Assembly (NCBI RefSeq): GCF_000278725.1
Contig: NZ_ALCA01000056.1
Coordinates: forward strand, 1-19,786
Length of the DNA stretch: 19,786 nucleotides
Origin: Actinomyces sp. ICM47
Lineage (GTDB): Bacteria; Actinomycetota; Actinomycetes; Actinomycetales; Actinomycetaceae
Reading direction: 5' to 3'
Made by a program: the position numbers and the translations under genes. The notes below the pieces were generated by a model. That model was not told the origin of the DNA. It did not search any database and was given only the letters and a program-made list of their open reading frames with translations. Position 1 is the first letter of the stretch, and each line of letters starts with the position of its first letter. Positions 1 through 6,524 of this stretch are shown here, one piece after another.

Positions 1-102
1 GGGCCGGCCGCCGAGGTCCTCACCGCCCTCGGCACGACCCTCGCGTCGGTCAACCGAGGCCTCGCCGGGCGCCCCCTCGGGGTCTCCCCCATCCGGCACT
101 GA
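1..102 (+). CDS. C-terminal tail of an unidentified protein (cut by window edge)
   Basis: Frame 1 is open from the first base to TGA at 100-102 and encodes 33 residues ending in ...GVSPIRH. Codons are strongly G/C in third position, as in the neighbouring genes, and a strong hairpin follows 18 bases after the stop. Both facts argue that this is the real end of a gene. The tail is too short for me to recognise a family, so no function is given. Confidence 0.5.
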   Translation, partial: GPAAEVLTALGTTLASVNRGLAGRPLGVSPIRH

Positions 103-120
103 CAAGCCCCGTCAGCGCGC

Positions 121-154
121 ACCACGGCCTCGTCCTCATCGACGAGGCCGTGGT
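121..154 (+). terminator. Strong hairpin terminator after the truncated first gene
   Basis: A perfect 14-bp inverted repeat: ACCACGGCCTCGTC (121-134), six-base loop (135-140), GACGAGGCCGTGGT (141-154). It has no clear T-tract, which is common for actinobacterial terminators. It stands between the stop at 102 and the methyltransferase start at 346. The same stem core recurs in the hairpin at 12755-12789 and as a single arm at 13426-13442. Confidence 0.7.
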
Positions 155-345
155 TGCGTCGCGCAGAGTTCCCTCCTTTTCGAGGGCCTTCAGCACGCAC
201 GCGTTTTGGTGTCGTCTCCTTTTTAGCGGGAGACCGGAGCGCCAACGCGCCCGCGTCACGCCTCGCCTGTACCCTGATGGCTGGAGAGGGGCGCACACGT
301 GTGGACGCACCTACCCGAGGCGACCGAGGAAACGTGAGGATAGCG

Positions 346-975
346 ATGGCGGATAAGGCCCAGACTTGGGTGTATACCGAAGACTACGTGGCAGAGAGCA
401 ATGCTCTGGCTGCCGCGCGCGCTGTTGCATCCGAACTTGGAGCCGCCCCCGTTTCCTCCGGTACCGGAGCCGCCCTGCGGATGCTCGCCGCCGTCGCAGG
501 CGCGCGCGCAGTCCTCGAAGTGGGCACGGGTGCCGGTGTGTCAGGCCTGTGGCTCCTGGACGGCATGGCCCGCGACGGCGTCCTCACAACCATCGACGTC
601 GAGTCCGAGCTACTGGGCTACGCACGCCGCAACTTCGCAGCCGCCGGCCTGTCCTCCCACCGCACGCGCCTCATCGCCGGGCGCGCCCTCGACGTGCTGC
701 CCCGTATGGCGGCGCGCGGCTACGACATGGTTGTCCTCGACGGCGACCTGGATGAGACACCGCAGTACCTGGACCACGCCGTGCGTATTGTCCGTCCCGG
801 CGGCACCATCGCCTTCGTGCACGCCCTGTGGCACGACCAGGTCGCCGACCCCGCACGCCGCGACGCACGCACCGTCGTCGCCCGCGAGGTCGTCAACTAC
901 CTGCGAGACTCCGATGAGTTCGTGCCCACCCTCCTGCCCGTCGGAGATGGCCTGGCGGTCGCAGTCAAGCGCTGA
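346..975 (+). CDS. SAM-dependent O-methyltransferase (class I, Rv1220c-like)
   Basis: A predicted soluble methyltransferase of 209 residues, of the small O-methyltransferase family (PF01596-like) that uses S-adenosylmethionine. The Rossmann glycine motif EVGTGAGVSG lies at residues 58-67, the acidic end of strand 2 (TIDVE) at 82-86, and the strand-4 motif VVLDGD at 129-134. This is the normal order, and the length fits the family. I chose the ATG at 346 because GAGGA at 336-340 sits at good spacing. An in-frame GTG at 334 preceded by GAGGA (326-330) is a possible alternative, adding four residues. The substrate cannot be read from the sequence. Relatives are conserved in actinobacteria (Rv1220c of M. 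tuberculosis), where the role is not settled. The gene converges with the DUF3117 gene and is probably monocistronic. Confidence 0.85.
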   Translation: MADKAQTWVYTEDYVAESNALAAARAVASELGAAPVSSGTGAALRMLAAVAGARAVLEVGTGAGVSGLWLLDGMARDGVLTTIDVESELLGYARRNFAAAGLSSHRTRLIAGRALDVLPRMAARGYDMVVLDGDLDETPQYLDHAVRIVRPGGTIAFVHALWHDQVADPARRDARTVVAREVVNYLRDSDEFVPTLLPVGDGLAVAVKR

Positions 976-1000
976 CGGCGCTTCGCGTGCCATCTGGGCG

Positions 1001-1086
1001 CCCTCTGTTCCGCACGCAAACCCTCTGTTCCATACGTGGGCAACCCCGCCGATGCTCCGATCAGCGGGTTCACGTGCGGAAGAGAG
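1001..1086. repeat. Direct and inverted copies of a CTCTGTTCCGCACG-like motif
   Basis: In the gap between the convergent methyltransferase and DUF3117 genes, CCCTCTGTTCC occurs at 1001-1011 and again at 1021-1031, a 20-bp pitch; both copies continue into an ACG. A third, inverted copy CACGTGCGGAAGAGAG is at 1071-1086, making TTCCGCACG/CGTGCGGAA a perfect 9-bp inverted repeat. A weaker hairpin (AACCC...GGGTT, about 1042-1070) lies between and could terminate the methyltransferase transcript. The rest of 976-1204 shows nothing I can name. Confidence 0.45.
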
Positions 1087-1204
1087 GTCCCAGGCCCCGA
1101 ATAGCAGGCCCCGCGGCGACCGGACACCACAGGCACCGCGGCGGCCGCACACCGGACGCAACACGGGAAGACACATCGCAGGCACCAAACGGCGACACAA
1201 AAGC

Positions 1205-1231
1205 GGTGGGACAGGCCCTGCCCGTCCCACC
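1205..1231 (-). terminator. Hairpin terminator after DUF3117 gene
   Basis: GGTGGGAC (1205-1212) pairs perfectly with GTCCCACC (1224-1231). Read on the minus strand the stem is followed by CGCTTTTG, a short T-run. It lies 14 bases beyond the DUF3117 stop. Confidence 0.65.
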
Positions 1232-1245
1232 GCAGTTCTGCTTAT

Positions 1246-1410
1246 TCAGATTGCCGCAGTCAGCACCGCGGCGAGTTCGCCAGCTTCCTGCGGACTCATC
1301 TCGATAACGAGGCGTCCGCCCCCTTCGGTGGGAATACGAACGACAATGCCGCGACCTTCAGCGGTCGCTTCGAGGGGGCCATCCCCCGTGCGAGGTTTCA
1401 TCGCTGCCAT
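1246..1410 (-). CDS. DUF3117 family small protein (Rv1211-like)
   Basis: A 54-residue protein beginning MAAMKPRTGDGPLEATAEGR and ending in ...LAAVLTAAI. This is the pattern of the actinobacterial DUF3117 family (Rv1211 in M. tuberculosis), whose function is unknown. It has no membrane segment and no cysteines. The start is supported by AGAAGGAG on the minus strand (about 1419-1426), eight bases from the ATG at 1408-1410. It is transcribed alone towards the hairpin at 1205-1231. The leader between 1411 and 1545 is AT-richer than its surroundings and holds a possible -10 (TAAGAT, 1468-1473, minus strand), but I see no convincing -35. In many actinobacteria this gene lies near glycogen and folate genes; here it lies beside a LOG gene. 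Confidence 0.9.
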   Translation of the reverse strand: MAAMKPRTGDGPLEATAEGRGIVVRIPTEGGGRLVIEMSPQEAGELAAVLTAAI

Positions 1411-1501
1411 GTTGAGGGCTCCTTCTCAGAGTTCTGCCGCCGCCACCTGCGGCGGAGCACCTCATCAATCTTACCGGATAACTGATAATTTTCCTTGGCA
1501 G

Positions 1502-1519
1502 GTTACACAGCCTTACACA
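1502..1519 (-). promoter_or_regulatory. Tandem TGTGTAA motif upstream of DUF3117
   Basis: On the minus strand 1519-1502 reads TGTGTAAGGCTGTGTAAC: two copies of TGTGTAA on an 11-bp pitch, one helical turn, about 95 bases upstream of the DUF3117 start. This would suit a protein bound to one face of the helix. The regulator is unknown and chance is possible. Confidence 0.25.
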
Positions 1520-1603
1520 TAGAAACTCAGCCATCAGATTAATTTTGTGTGGCAATTGAACGGTTTCTCCTCGTCAACACCCCTCACACTCACGCATCAG
1601 CAA

Positions 1604-2329
1604 CTAAGCACCCGTCGCCAGGCGCACCGCCTCCTCCGGATCATCAACAACGTGCAGCAGATCGACGTCACCCGGAGAAATCATGCCCGCGTCCACCATC
1701 GAGGAACGGATCCACTCGACCAAGCCCGACCAGTACTCGGTGCCCACAAGCACGAGGGGGAAGGAACGAATCTTACCGGTCTGTACCAGGGTCGCCGACT
1801 CGAAGAGTTCGTCCATTGTGCCGAAACCGCCCGGCATGACGATAAAGCCCTGCGAGTACTTGACGAACATGGTCTTGCGCGCAAAGAAGTACCGGAAGTT
1901 CACGCCGCGGTTGATCCACTGGTTCATGCCCTGCTCGTGCGGCAGCTCGATGCCCAGGCCCACGGAGATACCGCCTGCCTCCCACGCGCCACGGTTCGCG
2001 GCCTCCATCACGCCCGGGCCACCGCCCGTAATGACCGCGTAGCCGCGCTGAACCAGGAGTTCGCCGATCCGCTGAGCACACTGGTACCAGGGTTCGTCCG
2101 GGCGTGTGCGCGCGGAACCGAACACGGAAATGGCGGGGCCGACCTTCGCCAGGGCCTCGAACCCTTCGACGAACTCGGACTGGATCCGCAGAACGCGCCA
2201 GGGGTCCGTGTGTTTCCAGTCCGCGCTGTGTTCGGTCTGAAGCAGCGAAGCATCGGCCGTCAGGCGCGGGATCTGGTCCCCGCGCAGAACGACGGATCCG
2301 CGGCGGTAGGTCTCTTCAGGGGTAGTCAT
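1604..2329 (-). CDS. LOG family protein (TIGR00730, lysine decarboxylase-like fold)
   Basis: A 241-residue Rossmann-like protein with both diagnostic LOG motifs: GGGPGVMEAANRGA at residues 102-115 and PGGFGTMDELFE at 166-177. The paired R and E residues in these motifs are those used by cytokinin-activating phosphoribohydrolases. Family members remove ribose-5-phosphate from (iso)pentenyl-AMP-type nucleotides; the bacterial substrate is often unknown, and old annotation as lysine decarboxylase is misleading. The roughly 60-residue N-terminal extension before the fold is typical of the longer actinobacterial form (Rv1205-like). The start is supported by AGGAGA just upstream of the ATG at 2327-2329. 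It follows the dapE-like gene by 47 bp on the same strand and is probably cotranscribed with it. No clear terminator follows it. Confidence 0.88.
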   Translation of the reverse strand: MTTPEETYRRGSVVLRGDQIPRLTADASLLQTEHSADWKHTDPWRVLRIQSEFVEGFEALAKVGPAISVFGSARTRPDEPWYQCAQRIGELLVQRGYAVITGGGPGVMEAANRGAWEAGGISVGLGIELPHEQGMNQWINRGVNFRYFFARKTMFVKYSQGFIVMPGGFGTMDELFESATLVQTGKIRSFPLVLVGTEYWSGLVEWIRSSMVDAGMISPGDVDLLHVVDDPEEAVRLATGA

Positions 2330-2376
2330 GGTCTCTCCTGACGGTCAACGTGGGTGGGCGCGGCGCGCCTGGCCCG

Positions 2377-3525
2377 CTACTGCGCGAGCAGGAAGGCACG
2401 CAGGGTCTCGTGCACCCTGACAATATCCGAGACGGGCGCGTGTTCGTCGCGCGTGTGCGCGAGCAGCGGATCGCCCGGCCCAAAGTTCATCGCGGGCACT
2501 CCCACCTGCGTAAAGCGGGCAACGTCCGTCCACCCGACCTTCGCGCTGAGCGCGAGGTGAACCCCGGCCTCGTCCGCGACGCGACGGGCGACGGACAGGA
2601 AGCGCTCGGCGACGGGCGAGTCCGCCCCGGGCCGCGCACCCTCGCACAGGTCATCGACCTCGATGGTTGCGCCGGTTCCTTCGAAGAGACCGCGCACCCA
2701 TTCCAAGGCGTCGTCGGCGCGTTTGGAGGGCGCGAAGCGGTAGTTGACGGTCATGGAGGCGGCCTCGGGGATGACGTTGTTCGCAATGCCGCCCTCGACG
2801 CGCACGACGGAGAGGGATTCACGGAATTCGAGGCCGTCAACCACCTCGATGGGGTTACCGAAGGACGCGATACGCTCGATGACGGGGGCCATCGCGTGAA
2901 TCGCGTTAACGCCCATCCAGGCGCGCGCCGAGTGCGCGGCACGTCCCGGGAAGTGCGCGATGACGCGCAGAGTTCCGTTGCAGCCACCTTCGACGTGCGC
3001 GGCAGTGGGTTCACCCAGCAGAGCGAGGTCGCCGGCGAGCCACTGCGGGTACAGGCGCTGGATGCGGCCCAGGCCGTTGAGGTGCGAGGCGACCTCCTCG
3101 TGGTCGTAGAAAATCCACGTGACGTCTGCGGTGAGCGCCTCGCGTGCGCCGCCCCTGATCACAGCACCGGCCTCGCACGCGAGAGCCAGGGCGGCCGCGC
3201 AGCCGCCGAGCATGTCGACTGAGCCACGCCCCCACACGACCTCGACGCCGTCGCGCACCTCGAGGCGTCCAGGAACGTTCTCAGCGATGGGAACCGTGTC
3301 CAGGTGCCCGGCGAGGACGACGCGCTGCGGCAGCCCGAGGTGGGTCCGCGCGCACACCGCATCCCCGTCGCGCAGGATCTCCAGGGTGTCCACCGAGCCA
3401 AAGCCCGCGCCACGCAGCGCCGCCTCGACCGCGTCCGCGAGGGGTCCTTCCTCTCCCGACACCGAGGGGATATCGATCATCTGGCGCGTCAGCGAGAGCG
3501 CATCGGTCGCGTCCGTGAGCTGCAT
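2377..3525 (-). CDS. dapE: Succinyl-diaminopimelate desuccinylase (M20 family)
   Basis: A 382-residue M20 metallopeptidase-fold enzyme. DapE hydrolyses N-succinyl-LL-2,6-diaminopimelate to succinate and LL-diaminopimelate, in lysine and peptidoglycan precursor synthesis in the cytoplasm. The metal-site residues are all visible: AGHLDTVP (H74, D76), GRGSVDMLGG (D104), DHEEV (catalytic E143/E144), GEPT (E172), and a C-terminal AHTRDEH histidine. The inserted dimerisation domain is present (GRAAHSARAWMG, about 194-205). I start the gene at the ATG at 3523-3525 because AGGAGG precedes it at ideal spacing; the frame stays open upstream but that part lacks protein-like character. A possible -10 (TATCCT, minus strand, 3550-3555) would leave an 18-base leader. 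Actinobacterial DapE sequences look like this; another M20 amidase specificity cannot be ruled out entirely. Confidence 0.85.
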   Translation of the reverse strand: MQLTDATDALSLTRQMIDIPSVSGEEGPLADAVEAALRGAGFGSVDTLEILRDGDAVCARTHLGLPQRVVLAGHLDTVPIAENVPGRLEVRDGVEVVWGRGSVDMLGGCAAALALACEAGAVIRGGAREALTADVTWIFYDHEEVASHLNGLGRIQRLYPQWLAGDLALLGEPTAAHVEGGCNGTLRVIAHFPGRAAHSARAWMGVNAIHAMAPVIERIASFGNPIEVVDGLEFRESLSVVRVEGGIANNVIPEAASMTVNYRFAPSKRADDALEWVRGLFEGTGATIEVDDLCEGARPGADSPVAERFLSVARRVADEAGVHLALSAKVGWTDVARFTQVGVPAMNFGPGDPLLAHTRDEHAPVSDIVRVHETLRAFLLAQ

Positions 3526-3643
3526 GTGTCCTCCTTTGTGATTGCTTCCAGGATACCGGCGCACTCCCCCACCTGCGTCTGTGCGCACGCTGTGCGAGAG
3601 ACGCAACCTGTTCGTCTCACTCCGTTTTTGCGAGTCCGCTTCA

Positions 3644-3649
3644 TAGTGT
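3644..3649 (+). promoter_or_regulatory. Candidate -10 (TAGTGT) of the mutase-like gene, near-leaderless
   Basis: TAGTGT fits TANNNT and ends 12 bases before the ATG at 3662. The intervening bases (TACCCTCAGCAC) contain no Shine-Dalgarno sequence, so the transcript may begin at or very near the start codon. No -35 is evident. Confidence 0.35.
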
Positions 3650-3661
3650 TACCCTCAGCAC

Positions 3662-4438
3662 ATGACACGCTGTGCTGGCCCGTCGCTGTTTGCGGGTATC
3701 GCTTCTTTCTTGTCCGCCGCTACCCGTGGTCGATTCCGCCTGATCATCGGATACGAGGCCTCGCACACCGGGGATCTCGCCCGCGATGGTGCCGCAATCA
3801 TCGAAGGATTGGGCGGTCATGCTCTGCTCATGCCGCGCGCACTACCGGCACCGTTGACGGCTTTCTCGGTGCGCATGGTCATGGCCGACGGGGCGCTCTA
3901 CATCCGCAGCAGCGGCGAGGCACTGATCTATCTGGGTGGGCGCGCGGTCGACCGCTCGCGTGAGGGTGCGCTCGCCTCCGAGGCCGAACTCTCTCTCATC
4001 GACGAGGCCGCGACCGCGGTCAGCGACGAGGCCGCCCTCCCCCGCGCCGAGGGGGGCTGGGAGTGTGTGGGCGAGGGCATGATCGGCGCCTACGTGGATC
4101 GCACGGTCTCACGCATCTCATCCCTAACCGATGCCACGCACGTGCCCACACCCGTGTCCGTCGAGGACCCCACGGGCCTCCTGACCTCCCTGTTGGAACG
4201 CCTGGGCGTCCCCATTGACGAGGCCGGGGCGGGCCTGTCACTGCGTGTGCGCTGCGAGGGACGAACGCTTTGTTCTTCTCTGTCCGAGGAGCAGGTGCGA
4301 ACCGCCCTGGGTGAGGCGCTGGCAACGAGTCCCGCGATCCCGGCGGGCCGGGGACTGTACTGCGTGGATCCGGCCTTCGTCATGGATGCCGACGCGATCA
4401 GTGCAGGCGCGGCCCTCGCGCTCCTCGCGCCGCGCTAA
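3662..4438 (+). CDS. Degenerate phosphomannomutase/phosphoglucomutase-like protein
   Basis: A 258-residue protein that I recognise only by its pattern. Residues 26-75 run IIGYEASHTGDLARDGAAII..., followed by LMPRALPAPLTAFSVR, which resembles domain 1 of alpha-D-phosphohexomutases (VVGRDxR..., LPTPxLxFAVR). An AYVDRTVSRI segment and a PTGLLTSLLERLGV segment resemble the linker and the start of domain 2. The two catalytic signatures of an active mutase are not there: the phosphoserine loop (TASHNP) position reads IRSSGEAL, and no DGDGDR metal loop is seen. At 258 residues it is little more than half the usual 450-550. It is therefore probably a non-catalytic relative or an evolved fragment, with intact reading frame and normal codon use. 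The start has no ribosome site; see the TAGTGT element. Function unknown. A chance resemblance is possible. Confidence 0.5.
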   Translation: MTRCAGPSLFAGIASFLSAATRGRFRLIIGYEASHTGDLARDGAAIIEGLGGHALLMPRALPAPLTAFSVRMVMADGALYIRSSGEALIYLGGRAVDRSREGALASEAELSLIDEAATAVSDEAALPRAEGGWECVGEGMIGAYVDRTVSRISSLTDATHVPTPVSVEDPTGLLTSLLERLGVPIDEAGAGLSLRVRCEGRTLCSSLSEEQVRTALGEALATSPAIPAGRGLYCVDPAFVMDADAISAGAALALLAPR

Positions 4439-4453
4439 GCGGTAGGCCGAGTT

Positions 4454-4476
4454 GTGTCCTCATGAGGTGAGGACAC
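4454..4476. promoter_or_regulatory. 9-bp perfect inverted repeat between mutase-like gene and R-M operon
   Basis: GTGTCCTCA (4454-4462) and TGAGGACAC (4468-4476) flank a five-base spacer. It begins 16 bases after the upstream stop and has no T-tract, so it could be a terminator. It also sits upstream of the restriction-modification genes, where an operator would be expected. Confidence 0.5.
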
Positions 4477-4585
4477 GGGGACGCAGATGTGCATGCTTAC
4501 CCGTAGCCTGCGCATATGAGTGAGAACACCCCACCTCTGGTCGCCATTTCGCGCTTTGATCAGCCCTCCGCATTCGCCGCTCCCC

Positions 4586-4591
4586 TACAAT
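4586..4591 (+). promoter_or_regulatory. -10 element (TACAAT) for the restriction-modification operon
   Basis: TACAAT differs from TATAAT at one base and lies 32 bases before the methyltransferase ATG at 4624. No -35 is found at normal spacing (TTGATC at 4556-4561 is 24 bases away). An alternative -10, TAGCCT at 4504-4509, would serve a leaderless start at 4516. Confidence 0.4.
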
Positions 4592-4623
4592 CGTCCGGTA
4601 GACAAAGCGGCGGAAGGTGGGAC

Positions 4624-5592
4624 ATGGCCCTGACATCGATCGAGATCTGTGCGGGCGCGGGCGGGCAGGCGCTCGGACTCGAGCAGGCTGGCTTCGATCA
4701 CGTGGCCGTCGTCGAAATCGACCACCACGCCTGTAACACGCTGCGCGAGAACCGTCCGGCATGGAACGTCATCGAGGGCGACGTTGTTCCCTGGATCAAG
4801 GAGCACGCTCACGACTTCGCTGGCGTTGACCTGGTGGCTGGCGGTGTGCCCTGCCCGCCTTTTTCCTACGCGGGCAAGCAGCTAGGCCCCGATGACGAGC
4901 GCGATCTCTTCCCCGCCATGATTGAGCTTGTACGCATCGTGCGGCCGCGCGCCATCATGATCGAGAATGTACGCGGGCTTCTGGACCCAAAGTTCGAGAA
5001 GTACCGTGCTGGAGTCGAGGAGCACCTGCGAGAGATCGGTTATTCCCTCCAATGGAAGCTCCTTCAAGCCTCTGATTTCGGTGTCCCGCAGCTGCGTCCA
5101 CGCGTCATTGCCGTTGGATTCCGTGAGGATATCGAGGCTTCCTTCGAGTACCCCGAACCCCTGTCCGAAGCGCCACCCACGGTCGGAGAGGCGCTCAGCG
5201 ACCTGATGGCGGCGCGCGGTTGGACGGGTGCGGCACAGTGGGCGAAACGCGCCAATCGCATCGCACCGACGCTCGTGGGTGGCTCCAAGAAGCACGGCGG
5301 TCCCGACCTGGGACCCACCCGAGCCAGGCGCGCTTGGGCTGAGCTGGGCGTCAATGGCTCCACGATTGCGCCCGAGGCCCCTGATCCTGACTTTCAGGGG
5401 GACCCACGCCTGACGGTCCGCATGGCCGCCCGCATCCAAGGATTCCCCGACGATTGGGCGATCACGGGTGCGAAGACTAACGCGTACCGTCAGGTTGGCA
5501 ACGCGTTCCCACCGCCAGTTGCCCGCGCGGTTGGCATCGCAATCGCCTCTGCTCTCAGGGCAGACAGTCGTGGGCAGGAGGCTGTCGCATGA
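4624..5592 (+). CDS. Type II DNA (cytosine-5-)-methyltransferase (NgoMIV/NaeI-like)
   Basis: A 322-residue C5-cytosine methyltransferase with the conserved blocks in order: motif I EICAGAGGQALGLEQAGF (residues 7-24), motif IV GGVPCPPFS with catalytic C77, motif VI ENVRGL (114-119), motif VIII QLRPRVIAVGFR (156-167), motif IX TVRMAARIQGFPDDW (264-278) and motif X YRQVGNAFPPP (288-298). The target-recognition stretch between VIII and IX includes IAPTLVGGSKKHGG. With an NgoMIV-type endonuclease beside it, the target is inferred to be GCCGGC; it protects host DNA. I start at 4624 because motif I then begins at residue 7, as usual, with GGAAGG upstream and a TACAAT box between the two candidate starts. 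An in-frame ATG at 4516 would add 36 residues and is less likely. Its stop overlaps the endonuclease start by ATGA. Confidence 0.93.
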   Translation: MALTSIEICAGAGGQALGLEQAGFDHVAVVEIDHHACNTLRENRPAWNVIEGDVVPWIKEHAHDFAGVDLVAGGVPCPPFSYAGKQLGPDDERDLFPAMIELVRIVRPRAIMIENVRGLLDPKFEKYRAGVEEHLREIGYSLQWKLLQASDFGVPQLRPRVIAVGFREDIEASFEYPEPLSEAPPTVGEALSDLMAARGWTGAAQWAKRANRIAPTLVGGSKKHGGPDLGPTRARRAWAELGVNGSTIAPEAPDPDFQGDPRLTVRMAARIQGFPDDWAITGAKTNAYRQVGNAFPPPVARAVGIAIASALRADSRGQEAVA

Positions 5593-6449
5593 GCATCAAT
5601 CTCCTCGACGAGCGTCGGTTTTTCCACCGTCAGCTCACGCAGACGCGCACTCTGTCGATTAACGCGGAGGGGGTGGCAAGCAACGCCGACAAGTCTCAGC
5701 GTTTGTCCTGCGAGGTCGCACTGTCCATCGCCCGTCGCCTCGGTGCTGCGGAAGGCGTACGCAAGCTGGACGGACAAAGTGCCGGCAAGAACTTTGAGGC
5801 GGCAGTCGCTGCCTTCGTCAGTGCAACCTTCCCCGCATTGTCCGTGCTGCGTCCAGGCCAGTGGGAGGTCCTCAACGTTGGGAGCACGCGTCAGGGGCAA
5901 TTCCTTGCCCAGTTTGAACCCTATCGCCACTTGAGCGAACTGACTGAGGCAATTGCACGGAATCCGACGCTGGCGACCGTCCTCGGTAACTCCTACGATA
6001 TCTCTCCTGACGTCTTGGTTTTGCGTCACCCCATTCAGCCACAGGTATTGGCGGAGTCCGGGATCGTCATTGACGGGGCCGCTGAATATTCTCCTCTAAT
6101 CTCTCGTTACTCCCACGCCCCCATCGTGCACGCGGTCATCTCATGCAAGTGGACGCTGCGTTCGGATCGCGCTCAAAACGCTCGCTCTGAGGCGTTGAAC
6201 CTGATCCGGAATCGCAAAGGTCGCACCCCGCACATCATGGTTGTCACGGGTGAACCCGCACCGTCGAGGCTCGCCTCCCTCGCACTGGGAACAGGCGACA
6301 TCGACACCATGTATCATGTCGCGCTTCCCGAATTGGTCGAGGCCACCCACGCCTCAAGCAACGCCGAGGCCATTAAGACGCTGGACAACCTCATCGACGG
6401 TCAACGTCTGCGTGACATCGCCGATTTACCCCTCGACTTGGCGATCTAA
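5589..6449 (+). CDS. NgoMIV family type II restriction endonuclease
   Basis: A 286-residue endonuclease, the same length as NgoMIV as I remember it, with recognisable stretches throughout: SNADKSQR near residue 31, the SPDV motif (D141), SCKWTLRSDRAQNARSEALN (185-204), RNRKGRTPHI (208-216) and the closing DIADLPLDLAI. The expected metal-binding residues are present: E70, D141, S185/K187 and E201. RSDR (191-194) matches the element that contacts the CCGG core in NgoMIV/Cfr10I-type enzymes. Predicted action is tetrameric cleavage of GCCGGC (G/CCGGC in NgoMIV). The gene overlaps the methyltransferase by ATGA, so translation is coupled and protection is made first. No vsr, controller (C) gene or mobile element flanks the pair. 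Base composition is slightly lower in GC than the neighbours, consistent with transfer. A bidirectional hairpin follows. Confidence 0.95.
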   Translation: MSINLLDERRFFHRQLTQTRTLSINAEGVASNADKSQRLSCEVALSIARRLGAAEGVRKLDGQSAGKNFEAAVAAFVSATFPALSVLRPGQWEVLNVGSTRQGQFLAQFEPYRHLSELTEAIARNPTLATVLGNSYDISPDVLVLRHPIQPQVLAESGIVIDGAAEYSPLISRYSHAPIVHAVISCKWTLRSDRAQNARSEALNLIRNRKGRTPHIMVVTGEPAPSRLASLALGTGDIDTMYHVALPELVEATHASSNAEAIKTLDNLIDGQRLRDIADLPLDLAI

Positions 6450-6472
6450 CGACGCACCCCTGGCGCGAACAA

Positions 6473-6506
6473 TGGTGCCCCAGGCGCTCTCGCGCCCGGG
6501 GCACCA
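6473..6506. terminator. Bidirectional hairpin terminator
   Basis: TGGTGCCCC (6473-6481) pairs with GGGGCACCA (6498-6506), and GGCGC (6483-6487) pairs with GCGCC (6492-6496) around a TCTC loop, with one A-C mismatch. It lies between the endonuclease stop (6449) and the convergent lipoprotein stop (6525), so it can serve both. Confidence 0.8.
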
Positions 6507-6524
6507 CTCACAGCACGTTTCACC

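Noticed and set aside
154..345. Upstream extension of the O-methyltransferase frame
   Set aside because: The frame is open but has an arginine-rich, non-domain composition, overlaps the terminator hairpin at 121-154, and a good ribosome site precedes the ATG at 346.
3526..3606. 27-residue N-terminal extension of the dapE-like protein
   Set aside because: AGGAGG sits directly before the internal ATG at 3525, and the family begins there; the extension reads as leader DNA.
4516..4623. 36-residue N-terminal extension of the methyltransferase
   Set aside because: Motif I would be displaced from its usual near-terminal place and a TACAAT box lies inside. It is kept only as an alternative leaderless start.
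4439..4623. Controller (C) protein gene for the restriction system
   Set aside because: No open frame of 60-100 codons with a helix-turn-helix is found on either strand between the mutase-like gene and the methyltransferase.
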